Positions 46,716-57,000 of a stretch of DNA of 64,000 bases are shown one piece after another. The stretch spans positions 124,001-188,000 of the forward strand of contig NZ_JADILK010000005.1 of the NCBI RefSeq assembly GCF_017355165.1, given 5' to 3'. The notes below the pieces were generated by a model that saw only the letters and a program-made list of their open reading frames with translations, was not told the origin of the DNA and did not search any database. Position numbers and translations under genes: made by a program. Source of the DNA: Bacillus sp. SD075. Its GTDB lineage: Bacteria; Bacillota; Bacilli; Bacillales; DSM-1321. Each line of letters starts with the position of its first letter. The first letter of the stretch is position 1.

Positions 46716-48308
46716 TTATACATACCATTTGCCTACCTTCATTGCTTGAACTACCAAACTATTAGCGATAACCAAGTCATCATGGTTCTTTTCGCCTTTC
46801 TTATTCCCCATTGATCCATTAGCCGATTCAACAAACAATTGCATTTGCTGTAGAGACTCTTTACATTCAATTAGGATTAAACCTTTCTCGAAGTTCTCTT
46901 TATAGTCGGATATAAGGACGCTTTTACTTTGTGCTGTAGTTGTAAAGCCTAATTGCGTCTTCTTCTTGCCTGTTTTCGTATCAAATAACCTCTGTTTATA
47001 TAAATTAAGGTAATTAAATGACTTACGTAACCTCTCCAAAACTGGTAATCCATAACTATTCCTCTCTACACATAGGAACGCATATCCATAAAACTTACCT
47101 ATACAGTCAATTACCTCTGCGAACTCGTAAACTGGTGTTGTGTTACTGTAGTAGGACGCTACCTGTTGCCCTTCTTCATCAAATATGGAGATAGTTGAAA
47201 AGTCATTTCCTCCACCTGATGCACTATCCACTCCACCGTAATACCTTTTGTTCTTCTTAGGTAAATGAAAGATGTCTAGTCCTTTACCGATAAACTTATG
47301 TAGTAATACAGGTACTTCATCCATGACGTCACGCTTACTAAATGGCTTTATGACTGAATTTAACCGTTGTATTATCATAGATTGATTAAATACACTGCTA
47401 CCTGTACTAATAAATGACTCTAATACATTGGATGGATATTCCTGTTGGAACTCCTGCATGGTCATATCAAGTAGTTTGTAGCGTCTCCACATTAAGATCC
47501 GTAAGTTGGCTCCTGCGTCATATAAAACCTTCTCATCAGGCTCTAATTCCTTCACAGATAGCCTTACACCCTTATTACTCTCTTTGTACCAAGTTTCTGC
47601 CTCATCATGCTCATATTTGAACTGTTTCTTGTACAAGTCATGATAGAAGGGAATGAACATAGTTTTGTACTTCGAGTTGCCCTTCATGGATGCCATTGTA
47701 AGCCTGTAAAAGTTGTTAGAAGTACCATTTGACGTTGTTTCAATAGTTAGGATACTCTTGCTACCCTTCTGTAAAGATTGCTCTGCTGAAAGTATCTGCA
47801 TCTCCTGACGGTCATAGAAAGCATACTCTGACATGTGAATCCATGAATAAGTGGAACCACGCCCTATGCTCTTATTAGAAGCCACCAGACATGTAATCCT
47901 TGATCCATTACTAAAGAGTAATTCATCTCTGTTATCACGTTTTACCTTTGGAAATACATCTGGATACTTATCTCTAGGTAACCACTCGTTCATCGACTTT
48001 AACTTCTCAAAGAGCGCCTTACTTGAATCTGATTTATACGAAACAATTAGGATATTTTCGTTCTCATTAGTTAGCGCCCTGAATAGCGCTTTGGCTACCG
48101 AGTAGGTACTTATCCCACCTTGTCGAGCCTTACTTACGTTTACAAAACGATTATTTTCCATTAATTCTTCAAGTTCCAGTTGTGCCAAATTTAATTCAAA
48201 CTTTACCTTCTCATTGTTGTTGTCGATTATGTAAATCATATTTTTAGCGAACAAAGGAAAAGAATTTAAAACTTTATTTAGTCGTTCATTTTTAGTTTTG
48301 ATTGCCAT
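46716..48308 (-). CDS. terL: Terminase large subunit
   Basis: A 530-residue packaging motor. The ATPase Walker-A-like motif is in SKARQGGIST (about residue 59), Walker B is WIHMSEYAF (about residue 150), and the C-terminal RNase H-like nuclease has GGVDSASGGGNDFSTI and HDDLVIANSL as metal-binding aspartates. The ATG at 48308 follows AGGTGAG by about seven bases. It pairs with the small subunit upstream and the portal downstream. All catalytic residues look intact, so the element can probably package itself. Confidence 0.92.
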   Translation of the reverse strand: MAIKTKNERLNKVLNSFPLFAKNMIYIIDNNNEKVKFELNLAQLELEELMENNRFVNVSKARQGGISTYSVAKALFRALTNENENILIVSYKSDSSKALFEKLKSMNEWLPRDKYPDVFPKVKRDNRDELLFSNGSRITCLVASNKSIGRGSTYSWIHMSEYAFYDRQEMQILSAEQSLQKGSKSILTIETTSNGTSNNFYRLTMASMKGNSKYKTMFIPFYHDLYKKQFKYEHDEAETWYKESNKGVRLSVKELEPDEKVLYDAGANLRILMWRRYKLLDMTMQEFQQEYPSNVLESFISTGSSVFNQSMIIQRLNSVIKPFSKRDVMDEVPVLLHKFIGKGLDIFHLPKKNKRYYGGVDSASGGGNDFSTISIFDEEGQQVASYYSNTTPVYEFAEVIDCIGKFYGYAFLCVERNSYGLPVLERLRKSFNYLNLYKQRLFDTKTGKKKTQLGFTTTAQSKSVLISDYKENFEKGLILIECKESLQQMQLFVESANGSMGNKKGEKNHDDLVIANSLVVQAMKVGKWYV

Positions 48309-48326
48309 TTTTTTCTCACCTCTCAA

Positions 48327-48555
48327 TCACAAAAAAGAGAGTTCCATTTAGGAACCCTCTCTAACTCAAACTTATATTGGTAAATTAAAAATTAAGCACA
48401 TTTCCCACATCTCACTCTTTCCCATTTTACCTTTCCGAACGTCTGGGAAATTTCCCAAGGCGGGAAACATGGTTGGGAAAGATGAAATACAGGCTATCGG
48501 AAATATCAGGGAAACATGCGGGAAAGGTCAGTTTGCTATATTGCTATATTGAATA
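48327..48555. promoter_or_regulatory. Cluster of GGGAAA motifs between terS and terL (possible pac site)
   Basis: The 230-base gap contains about eight GGGAAA/TTTCCC hexamers within 48410-48530, including a TGGGAAATTTCCCA palindrome near 48450. Such short repeated motifs at the terS gene are typical of packaging (pac) sequences bound by TerS. An operator cluster is the alternative. Confidence 0.45.
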
Positions 48556-48957
48556 TCAATCTAGGACTAACCCATCATCTTCAACCACTTCTGCCTCATT
48601 ATCATCCTCAAATGATTTAGCAGCCGTTTTAGAATTTTTCTGAATATCCACTTGTAGGGTTAAAAATAATCTAATTGCCTTCTCGTCCCCTGATTTTGCA
48701 TTCTTGGCCACAACTTGATATATCTCTTTGTAATCATCTGCAATTTTAGTGTCCAAATACAATTGGATAAGGTTCTTATACTCAGGACTCTTTTCCCATT
48801 TCAAAAATGGATTAATTGTTTTCCTTTCGACTAATCGTAAGAAATCATCTTCCGTTTTCAATGGTTTGGATTGGTCATACCGTAAATCAGGAAACTTAAA
48901 CTTAAAATACTCTGCCTTTTTTGGATCAATCGTCTTTAATGCTTCAAAAATACTCAT
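48556..48957 (-). CDS. terS: Terminase small subunit
   Basis: A 133-residue protein with the pattern PFLKWEKSPEYKNLIQLYLD and AKSGDEKAIRLFLTLQVDIQKN, which I recognise from Bacillus phage small terminases, followed by an acidic tail. It lies directly before terL and would recognise the packaging site. The ATG overlaps the stop of a 33-codon gene (ATGA), indicating coupled translation. Its sequence determines whether it packages the element or helper DNA. Confidence 0.7.
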   Translation of the reverse strand: MSIFEALKTIDPKKAEYFKFKFPDLRYDQSKPLKTEDDFLRLVERKTINPFLKWEKSPEYKNLIQLYLDTKIADDYKEIYQVVAKNAKSGDEKAIRLFLTLQVDIQKNSKTAAKSFEDDNEAEVVEDDGLVLD

Positions 48958-49055
48958 TTATTAACACTCATTTCAGCAATAAGCATAGTCATTTCTAGGA
49001 TTGCTTGCTCTAATTCCAATACTCTAGCCTCTAATTCTTTGTATTCTTTACTCAT
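48954..49055 (-). CDS. Short coiled-coil peptide, 33 residues
   Basis: Starts ATG at 49055 (MSKEYKELEARVLELEQAI) and ends in the ATGA overlap with terS. It overlaps the preceding gene by the same ATGA arrangement. Heptad-like leucines suggest a coiled coil. The tight coupling on both sides supports translation. Function unknown. Confidence 0.55.
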   Translation of the reverse strand: MSKEYKELEARVLELEQAILEMTMLIAEMSVNK

Positions 49056-49219
49056 TTGTCGCCACCTCTCAACTTGTTAAGACATTCAAGTATCTCATCA
49101 TATAAATTCATTTCTTTTTGCTTCTCAATTTTCATCTCATTATTTAATTCAATTAGCACCTTAACTCCGTCTTGCATTGATTTAACATTCTCCTGCATTG
49201 CTTTAATAGTTTGTTCCAT
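49052..49219 (-). CDS. Small coiled-coil protein, 55 residues
   Basis: Starts ATG at 49219 with AGGAGG eight bases upstream (MEQTIKAMQENVKSMQDGVK) and stops overlapping the next start. Repeating hydrophobic and charged residues indicate one long amphipathic helix. It begins the short-gene string that leads into terS. It may be a packaging helper or regulator, but nothing specific is recognised. Confidence 0.6.
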   Translation of the reverse strand: MEQTIKAMQENVKSMQDGVKVLIELNNEMKIEKQKEMNLYDEILECLNKLRGGDK

Positions 49220-49249
49220 TTTCCATTCCTCCTGATTAATTTTATGGTT

Positions 49250-49475
49250 TAATTCACAAATTCGAATAGTGTATGTTTTCGTCCCATGTATAATATAAGT
49301 TTAATAATTTAATTGTAAATTTGAATAATGTAACTTTTCGTCCCTTATTAAATATAATTATTAATTTTATTTATTATTAATTTAATTATAAATTTAATAT
49401 ACATATAATATAATTGGGAGGTTATCCCTCTATATTATATATAGGACGAAAAGTTACAACATTCGTTTTTACGTT
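49250..49475. other. Candidate replication origin with three iterons
   Basis: Extremely AT-rich gap directly after the 310-residue initiator-like gene. It contains two direct copies of a 22-base element, GAATARTGTANNTTTTCGTCCC-like (49264-49285 and 49323-49344), and an inverted copy (49444-49465), around AT tracts. This layout of iterons plus an unwinding region next to an initiator-type gene is typical of small replicon origins. Confidence 0.5.
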
Positions 49476-50408
49476 TTAGAATGGTAAGTCTTCAAGGGGA
49501 ATTTGTATCCTCTCACCATCTAATTCCTTCTGTTTATCTTCTTGTATTTGTCTATGTTCTTTTAAACTAATAAACCTCAACTTTTCAAATTCAACTTCCT
49601 CATCTGAAAATAAATCAATCTCATTTGCTATGTATGAGTTAGCCTTACGACTATTCTTATCAGCACCAAAACAGAAATACTCCATATTATGAATACCTTC
49701 TATAAGATTATGTTTCCTTAATGCAGATAGGAAAGGCTTCATTGTGCTACTTGGAATACCAATATGTTCTGCTAATCCATCCATAGGACAAGTATATTTA
49801 CCGTTGAAATGTTGATTCTTCATCTTGATATAACTGTACAAGTAGAATCCTGTACATCCAATCTTCTCATTGCTCATACAGTACATGAATACTTCGAATG
49901 GGATTAGATGAGTATTATCTCTCTCATGGAAAGTACCGTCTTCAACTTCATCATCATGCCTATTGAATGCCTTAATTGGACGTTTGATGGAATACTTTCT
50001 GCTCATATGTTTAGTGTATTCGACTTGATCATCCTTCTCTTCTTCACTAAGCATATTGAAATGTAGATTATTACGGTCATCCAATCCCCATGAAAGAGGA
50101 AAATCTTTAGTTGTTTCCGTATATCCCATAGTATCCAGTAGTCCATCTTTCTTAAAAATGTAATCAACTGTACGTGTACCTTTGTTATAGCCTAAGATTT
50201 CTTTAATTTTATTAATGTCAATGTCGATATTTCCATATTTACAGTGACGATATAACCAATTGACTACATAATAGTACGAATAAGCAACTGGAATATGAGA
50301 ACCTTTTTTCATATTGTCCTTTAAATCCTCAAAGATTTCGTTAGGTATAGATACATCTGATTCATTTTTATAAAATTGTAGTGTAGAAGCGATTTCTTGA
50401 TAATTCAT
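49476..50408 (-). CDS. Replication-initiator-like HTH protein
   Basis: A 310-residue protein. The N-terminal half has a winged-helix-like region (DINKIKEILGYNKGTRTVDYIFKKDGLL). The C-terminal half has another (MDGLAEHIGIPSSTMKPFLSALRKHNLIEGI), preceded by PFEVFMYCMSNEKIGCTGFYLYSYI. Two DNA-binding domains in one chain resemble plasmid Rep and phage replication initiators. It lies directly beside the iteron region. The C-terminal end, IPLEDLPF, is a DLPF-type tail that might contact a clamp or SSB partner. Function inferred. Confidence 0.55.
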   Translation of the reverse strand: MNYQEIASTLQFYKNESDVSIPNEIFEDLKDNMKKGSHIPVAYSYYYVVNWLYRHCKYGNIDIDINKIKEILGYNKGTRTVDYIFKKDGLLDTMGYTETTKDFPLSWGLDDRNNLHFNMLSEEEKDDQVEYTKHMSRKYSIKRPIKAFNRHDDEVEDGTFHERDNTHLIPFEVFMYCMSNEKIGCTGFYLYSYIKMKNQHFNGKYTCPMDGLAEHIGIPSSTMKPFLSALRKHNLIEGIHNMEYFCFGADKNSRKANSYIANEIDLFSDEEVEFEKLRFISLKEHRQIQEDKQKELDGERIQIPLEDLPF

Positions 50409-50502
50409 GGTTAAATTCCTTCTTTCGATTAAGTTATAGGTTTTGTAGTGTTGCGATTAAGCCCTATTAAAAGGGCTATTTTATTAGGTTTTATAAGGTT
50501 TT

Positions 50503-50682
50503 TTAGAGTTTATTTGCTCTGTATTCGTCCATGGCTGCTTGAAATTTTTCATCAATAAAGTACAAACTGAAAATCTTCTTAGTTTTCAAGTCTTGAGATA
50601 CTGTTATAAATTCGATTCCCTTTTCAGCCATAAATTTAGATACATTAACGTTGTAGCAAAAGAAATAATCACGTTTTTTCAT
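50503..50682 (-). CDS. Small phage-type protein (DUF5659-like), 59 residues
   Basis: AGGAGG lies eight bases before the ATG at 50682 (MKKRDYFFCYNVNVSKFMAE). The pattern, with KGIEFITVSQDLKTKKIFSLYF following, resembles the DUF5659 family found near replication genes in Firmicute phages. No catalytic residues are visible. It is encoded between the DHH-like gene and the initiator-like gene on the same strand. Confidence 0.6.
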   Translation of the reverse strand: MKKRDYFFCYNVNVSKFMAEKGIEFITVSQDLKTKKIFSLYFIDEKFQAAMDEYRANKL

Positions 50683-50698
50683 ATTGTTTTCCTCCTGA

Positions 50699-51598
<900 letters not shown>

Positions 51599-51678
51599 TC
51601 AAGTCCTCCTTGTGTTCCTCATTGAATAATTAATTGATTAAATATCAACTACTATCAAATGAGTACAGGAGGACTTGT
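51599..51678. promoter_or_regulatory. Inverted repeat between XRE and DHH-like genes
   Basis: An 11-bp perfect inverted repeat, CAAGTCCTCCT (51600-51610) and AGGAGGACTTG (51667-51677), with GTACTC/GAGTAC partial symmetry outside. It lies downstream of the XRE gene and upstream of the DHH-like gene start and could be the operator of the XRE protein. Confidence 0.45.
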
Positions 51679-51740
51679 GGTACGGACGAATCCCTTACGT
51701 TTCACTGTTTCACCCCACATTTCGATTAATTTTTTTGGTT

Positions 51741-51914
51741 TTATTTGTTATCTATGTACTGTCTATATAGTTTTATCTTCTCTTGGGACATTCCCGAATT
51801 ACCTTTCTCATACCGAGATATTAAGGATTGGGAACAATTTAAATGTTTTGCTAAAGTTGCTTGGTCAATGGCTTTACGTCTCCTTAGAATCAAATACTCC
51901 TCTTTTAAATTCAT
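51741..51914 (-). CDS. XRE-family transcriptional regulator, 57 residues
   Basis: A compact helix-turn-helix protein: MNLKEEYLILRRRKAIDQAT, then LAKHLNCSQSLISRYEKGNS with the turn and recognition helix, and a short C-terminal helix. It is too small for a ligand or RecA-dependent domain, so it resembles Cro or a satellite switch (Stl/AlpA position). It lies between the capsid gene and the replication genes on the same strand. A pair of inverted sequences downstream (51600-51677) is a possible target. Confidence 0.8.
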   Translation of the reverse strand: MNLKEEYLILRRRKAIDQATLAKHLNCSQSLISRYEKGNSGMSQEKIKLYRQYIDNK

Positions 51915-52006
51915 CCTTGTTGTTCTCCCTGATTAATTACATAGAAAAGACGATGGAACATAATGAACCACCGTCTTAGATATGTATTATTTAATTAATT
52001 TACTTA

Positions 52007-52879
52007 TTAAGATACTGTTAATACTGCAACTGCTTTTGGAGAACCAACTTTAAGAGTAGTTTCAGCAACTACATGTCCTTTAATTGAATCACCAGTTTTA
52101 GCCAAAGGTTCGAATGCAGGTTCACGTAGGTTAGCCATATCAACATAAGCATCATTGAATACAACTACTTTGTTAGCAGGAACGTGTTTAGAAAGCATTA
52201 AGTGAACTGTACCGTAGTTTGTATTGATTGAATCAACCAATAGACCAAAGTTAGTTGTAACATGGCTGTAAGAGTAACGGTCTTTGTAGATAGCGTCGAT
52301 TTCTTCTTTAATGTCAGCGCCAACTAGAGCATAAGTAGTTCCTTCTGCAAGATCTTGGTTCCATAGTTTACGCATAACCTCTTTAACCTTCTCTTCTGTA
52401 ACTGCACCTGTAACGGATACTGCATTTGCAGGGTCAGCAAACTCAATAAGACCAGACATTTGACGTTTGAATGGAGTTGTAGAACCATCTTTCTTCAATC
52501 CGTTGATTAGTTTCTTTTCAATAGAGATTTTCAATTCAAGTAAACGGTCATTAATTTCATCTGCAAATTGAGTTGATTTCATTGCTACTGCTGTACCAGA
52601 AATAGATGCACCTTTTTTGAAGATTTCTAATACGTTGCTTAGTTCTGCTCTTGCTGATTCAAAGAATACGTCTGTATCTGCACCTTCAACGGCTGATAGG
52701 TCATCAGTGTTATCAAGTTGTTTTGCTCTCCAAGTGTAAACAGTAGACAATGCTTTCTCGATATTACCTTTGCTCATAAGTAAAGATGTGAATGGTGTTG
52801 CTTGAACTCCGATGATTGCGATTTCTGTGCTAAGTGAAATTTGCTCTGCTGCTGTAAAGTTGTTTGATTGGAATGTCAT
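52007..52879 (-). CDS. Major capsid protein (SU10/DUF5309-like)
   Basis: A 290-residue protein. AGAAGGAG lies about eight bases before the ATG at 52879 (MTFQSNNFTAAEQISLSTEI). The pattern TPFTSLLMSKGNIEKA, YTWRAKQLD, RAELSNVLEIFKKGASISG and DRYSYSHVTTNFG fits the SU10-type HK97-fold capsid family (DUF5309). It follows a scaffold-type gene. No prohead protease is encoded, so shell maturation would be protease-free, as in other members with a separate scaffold. Confidence 0.8.
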   Translation of the reverse strand: MTFQSNNFTAAEQISLSTEIAIIGVQATPFTSLLMSKGNIEKALSTVYTWRAKQLDNTDDLSAVEGADTDVFFESARAELSNVLEIFKKGASISGTAVAMKSTQFADEINDRLLELKISIEKKLINGLKKDGSTTPFKRQMSGLIEFADPANAVSVTGAVTEEKVKEVMRKLWNQDLAEGTTYALVGADIKEEIDAIYKDRYSYSHVTTNFGLLVDSINTNYGTVHLMLSKHVPANKVVVFNDAYVDMANLREPAFEPLAKTGDSIKGHVVAETTLKVGSPKAVAVLTVS

Positions 52880-52963
52880 AATAATTGCTCCTTCTAGCGA
52901 TTGGTCGCTACCCAATAGTTTTTTGTTTTAAAAAGTTTTATATAGTTGGCAATTAGCCAAGAA

Positions 52964-53395
52964 TTACTTAAAGAAACTTGCTATTTTAGTTGTAATCATG
53001 CCTTTGGTATCTTTTTCTTTTTCATACTTAGTGTATGGATCAGTATTGTTATGTTCATTTGGAACAAAACCTGCATCTTCTTTTGCTTTAGTCCTGATGG
53101 AATCAACTAAACCTTTGAATTTAGCGACTGTTTCATCTAATTTTGACTCGTCTTCGATGTGTATAAATTCAGCAAAATCCTTTAAACCTTCTCTTTCAAT
53201 AGCAAACTGAATTTTATCTCGTCTTAAATCTGCTTTATCTTGTGCTATTTGCTTTTGTTGGTCATTTAATTCAACTGGTTTGTATTGAAGTAAGTCATCT
53301 CTTTCTTGTACCAATGGATTTAATTCTTGCTCAATCCACTCATTCTTCATTGCGTCTACCTGTTCTTGTGTAAAATTAATTAATTCTTCTGTCAT
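52964..53395 (-). CDS. Phage scaffolding protein
   Basis: A 143-residue, highly charged, helical protein (QEQVDAMKNEWIEQELNPLV, QQKQIAQDKADLRRDKIQFA) ending TKIASFFK. Length, charge, coiled-coil character and position just before the capsid gene match phage scaffolds. It starts with ATG seven bases after AAGGAGG. It would form the inner core during prohead assembly. Confidence 0.75.
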   Translation of the reverse strand: MTEELINFTQEQVDAMKNEWIEQELNPLVQERDDLLQYKPVELNDQQKQIAQDKADLRRDKIQFAIEREGLKDFAEFIHIEDESKLDETVAKFKGLVDSIRTKAKEDAGFVPNEHNNTDPYTKYEKEKDTKGMITTKIASFFK

Positions 53396-53434
53396 TTAAT
53401 TTTCCTCCTTGATTTGTTTCTGCCATTACTTACC

Positions 53435-53665
53435 TCATCCTTTTAAATTTGTCATTTGGTGCTCCAATGCTTGTAAAGAAACAACAATCTTTTCTTGTGC
53501 AATGTTCTGTTTATCCAATTGGTCGGATAATCTTAGTTCTCTATCCATGTACATTTGTTCTCGTTGCTTTGATTCTTTCCTTGTGTCCCAAAATAACCAT
53601 AGAAATAATAAACAAAACACTCCCTGTGAAATCCATAAATCTATAGGGACTTGTGTTATGTCCAC
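53435..53665 (-). CDS. BhlA/UviB-type holin-like protein
   Basis: A 76-residue protein with one N-terminal membrane segment (IDLWISQGVFCLLFLWLFWDTRKES) and a charged helical tail. This matches the BhlA/UviB family of bacteriocin- and phage-associated holin-like proteins. GTG at 53665 has GAGGTGA a few bases upstream; GTG at 53674 is possible. No endolysin gene accompanies it, so lysis would need the helper's or host's lysin. Confidence 0.75.
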   Translation of the reverse strand: MDITQVPIDLWISQGVFCLLFLWLFWDTRKESKQREQMYMDRELRLSDQLDKQNIAQEKIVVSLQALEHQMTNLKG

Positions 53666-53670
53666 TTGAT

Positions 53671-53751
53671 TCACCTCGCTCTCATATGCATTCTTAATTT
53701 ATAAGCACAATAAAAACTAATCATTGTGATTATAAGTTGGTATTCTTCCAT
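53671..53751 (-). CDS. Small membrane peptide, 26 residues
   Basis: Starts ATG at 53751 after GAGGAG, sequence MEEYQLIITMISFYCAYKLR ending in basic residues, and overlaps the holin gene start. One short hydrophobic helix followed by positive charges suggests a membrane peptide, perhaps a holin partner. It is the first gene of the late operon, directly after the hairpin region. Confidence 0.55.
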   Translation of the reverse strand: MEEYQLIITMISFYCAYKLRMHMRAR

Positions 53752-53792
53752 GATAATCAACTCCTCGATTAAAATTTTTGATTAATTATAAA

Positions 53793-53815
53793 AAGCCACT
53801 TGAATGTCAAGTGAC
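53793..53815 (-). terminator. Minus-strand terminator before the late operon
   Basis: Stem GTCACTTGA/TCAAGTGGC with a CAT loop followed by TTTTTAT on the minus strand. It would stop minus-strand transcripts leaving the repeat region before they reach the holin-scaffold-capsid genes, which need their own promoter or anti-termination. Confidence 0.6.
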
Positions 53816-53849
53816 TTAGTAAATAAATTCGTATAAATATGAGTAAAAA

Positions 53850-54020
53850 AAATCAGAGGACTCCCAAATTCATGGGAATCCGCATCAAAATGTAGCGTCA
53901 ATCAGTGAAATTGACTAATTTGGAATAATTATATTACGGCAAAAAATTAAATGAAACTTGATTGTGAAGGTACTTGATGGAACCTTCATTCAATGTCATT
54001 CGTAAATGACACTCAATGAA
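53850..54020. ncRNA. Hairpin cluster, candidate structured RNA
   Basis: Several hairpins follow each other: GGACTCCCA/TGGGAATCC (about 53858-53882), TCAAT/ATTGA (about 53897-53915), GAAGGT/ACCTTC (about 53966-53987) and a long 14-bp stem-loop (about 53987-54017, two mismatches). No open frame spans them. They lie between the repeat region and the capsid operon. Either an RNA leader or a set of protein sites; direction unknown. Confidence 0.4.
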
Positions 54021-54029
54021 TCTTCTATC

Positions 54030-57000
54030 ATAATAACAAGAAAACTAAAATGTCTACAAACCTAGTGATACCAACGTGTTCAGCGTTTTAAAACTTCGAA
54101 CATTTCATTTTTCTTCCTTTAAAGAGGTTTAAGGATTATCGTCTTAAACCTAGATGTAGCAAGGCTTCAACCGACTTGACGCATTTCTAATAATAATGGA
54201 ATGTTGATGTATCAATACTTCGCAGCCACTTCTATTTCAAACTTTTCTTCCTTTAACGGTTATCCACTAAAATATACCCCCCACCTTTTACAAAGTCAGT
54301 CGTATCAACGTTTATAAGCCTAAAAATAATTATCTGAAAATTATAAATACTTATACGATGTTGATGTACCAGTATCTGAGAGCATTCTATTTTGGTTACA
54401 TTTCACCTATACCCTACCGAGGTATATTATCTTTTTAATTTTTGTTCCTTTATAGACCATTAAGGAAATAGCATTATAATCCTTGATCCATATGACTTTT
54501 TAGATGTTTTTCAATTTGAAATAATATTGAAACGTTGATATAGCAATGGTTCAGGCTATCTTATTTTCGCTACCAACTTTTTGTTCCTTTGTAGACGATT
54601 ATCTCAAAAAGTGACTTGAACCTTACTCTCGCAAGGGATACAGCGTTATTTTTTCAACTAAAAATTACACAAATATTTTACAAACCCTTATGTACTAACG
54701 GTTTGAGCCGTATTCAATTGTCCTCGTTTTTATAACGCATCATTTTCATTCCTTTAACGGGTATTAACTCGAAAAGTCCATATTTGACCATATTCGTCCA
54801 TATCTGGCTTTGAGAGGTCGTGTCGTTAACTTTTTATTTTTTAATTTTTGCACAGATTCGTTCCGTTGTTGCTATGAGTGTATTTATGAGCATTTCAATT
54901 TGTCGACATTTTTTACTATGCTTCCAAATGCTCCATTTTACTATGCTATCCAATATAGATTCATGTTCCTTCTATCCCCTACACCTTTAGACTCTTAGTG
55001 CCACAAGGGTTTGAGGATGATTTGTGTGACTTTTTTTGAATTAGTTGTCTCTATTCTGATAAATAACGTCCTATTGTATGACGCTTCCCTTAAAGACGAT
55101 TATCTACCTCTCCTATTGGCGACTTTCAGAATCCAGTCGTACCAACGGTTGAGGACACTTTTTTCGGACGATTTTCGTCATTTTTGAATGTTCTATTTTC
55201 CTATTCAGCGTGACATATATCTCTATTCTGATAAATACCAGTCTGCTTTATTAACTATTCTGATAAATAACTCAAAACAACTTCACATACCATTCTGATA
55301 AATACCGTTCTAATTGGTAAAGTATATCTATCCTGATAAATACCATCCTTAATGCTAACAGGCTATCCACTCTGATAAATACGATCAAAAATTCGGAGGA
55401 AAAGTTATCTGGATTCTATTCTGATAAATACCATCCTAAACTTCTAGTATCCACTCTGATGAATAAACTCTATTTCGAACATTTACATCTTCTTTCTATA
55501 TAAGGAACTTTTCTCTCTTCATGGTAACAGGATTTCACATATACCTAGGAAGTCAGTCATATCAAGGGTTGGTGAGGTGTCTCTAAACCCTTAACATGGA
55601 GTTTCTAACTGATTAGAACTTCAAACATACTCCACTCTGAGAAATACCATTTCATTTTCCTAAAAATTTTTCTTCTTCACTATAAGGCAATTGTTTCTAT
55701 TCACGGTAACAGGATTATACACATACACAGAAAGTGAGTCGTACCAAGGCTTGAAGTGGTGTTTCTATTTTATAATCATGTCATTTAAAACTTTCTCGCT
55801 CCTGTCCACGCACATACCTCTCCCTTAGAGACTATCCAACTTTTTTACGGAATCCTTTAGTACCAACGAAAAATGGAAATTGCCATAAATTAGGAGGTGT
55901 CTTCACTCCTACTCCCCCAAGGGATTCAAGGTTTTTCCTAAAACATAACATTTTTTCAATTTGTAATACATCAGTAATACCCAATTTCATGTTGTAATAC
56001 ATCCGTATGACTCATGTAGTACAGACAAGTTTATTTTGAATTCTTGTATTGCTCCTGTATTACACTCTATCCTGATAAATAACCTTAACTGTACTTAATC
56101 CACTCTGATGAATACCGGTCTATTTTATAACCACCCTGATAAATACCAATTTAAGTGGTCTTAATTCTATTCTGATAAATAACATTCTAATGCGCTAGTA
56201 TCTATTCTGATAAATACCTTGAAAAGTCTTAAACGCACCCTATTCTGATAAATACCAAGTCTTTATACACTCACCCTGATAAATACCTGTCTAATGCGTT
56301 ACATTGATTCTGAGCGTTTCTGAGACGTTCTAACCTAATTGAATACCTATAGTCCTGTTTTAGATTAAGACGTCTCAAACACGCTCCTACGTCCTCATAT
56401 GATGTTATTTTACTTATTACCTATTCTGATAAATACCGTTCTAAAGGTGGTTCTATTTCTGCTACATCCCAACATAGATATATAGCGTATGCTAATATCT
56501 AAACCTCTCCCCCTCCACCCTGATAAATACCCTCAACTGTCCACAATACCTATTCTGATAAATACCATCTTAATTGATTAGACTTTTTCTTCCTTTATAG
56601 ACGATTAAGGAAAAACGCTCACAAACGTTGGTGTAACAAGGTTTCTAGCCAATTTTCATTTTGAAATTTTTCTGAAATGTTGTCAGAACGTTGATTTGAA
56701 GCCTTTCTTAACTGTCTTAATCCGGTAGCATTTATTCTACCGTTAATTCTATTCTGATAAATAACGGATCAATGTCGTTTTTATATCCACTCTGATGAAT
56801 ACCAAAATATTCGCTACCTCTTTCACAGTAACAGAAAAACTAAAAAGTTGATTCAGCCATACTCACACCTAGAGTCACAAGGGGTCTAGCATTTCTCGTA
56901 ATGGTGGTTCGCAACTCGATAATTGTATTTCTCTCTCATGGTAACAAAAAAACTAAAAATGAATTTAGGCTTACTCCCACCTACTCCCATAAGGGGTTCT

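Noticed and set aside
51659..51979. 106-codon plus-strand frame
   Set aside because: It is the antisense of the XRE gene and lacks a ribosome binding site.
54810..54998. 62-codon plus-strand frame in the repeat region
   Set aside because: No ribosome binding site; it consists of repeat sequence and shows no protein-like pattern.
55445..56805. Hammerhead ribozymes, because some repeat copies contain CTGATGA
   Set aside because: Most copies read CTGATAA, which breaks the catalytic core, and no matching GAAA and cleavage-site stems follow.
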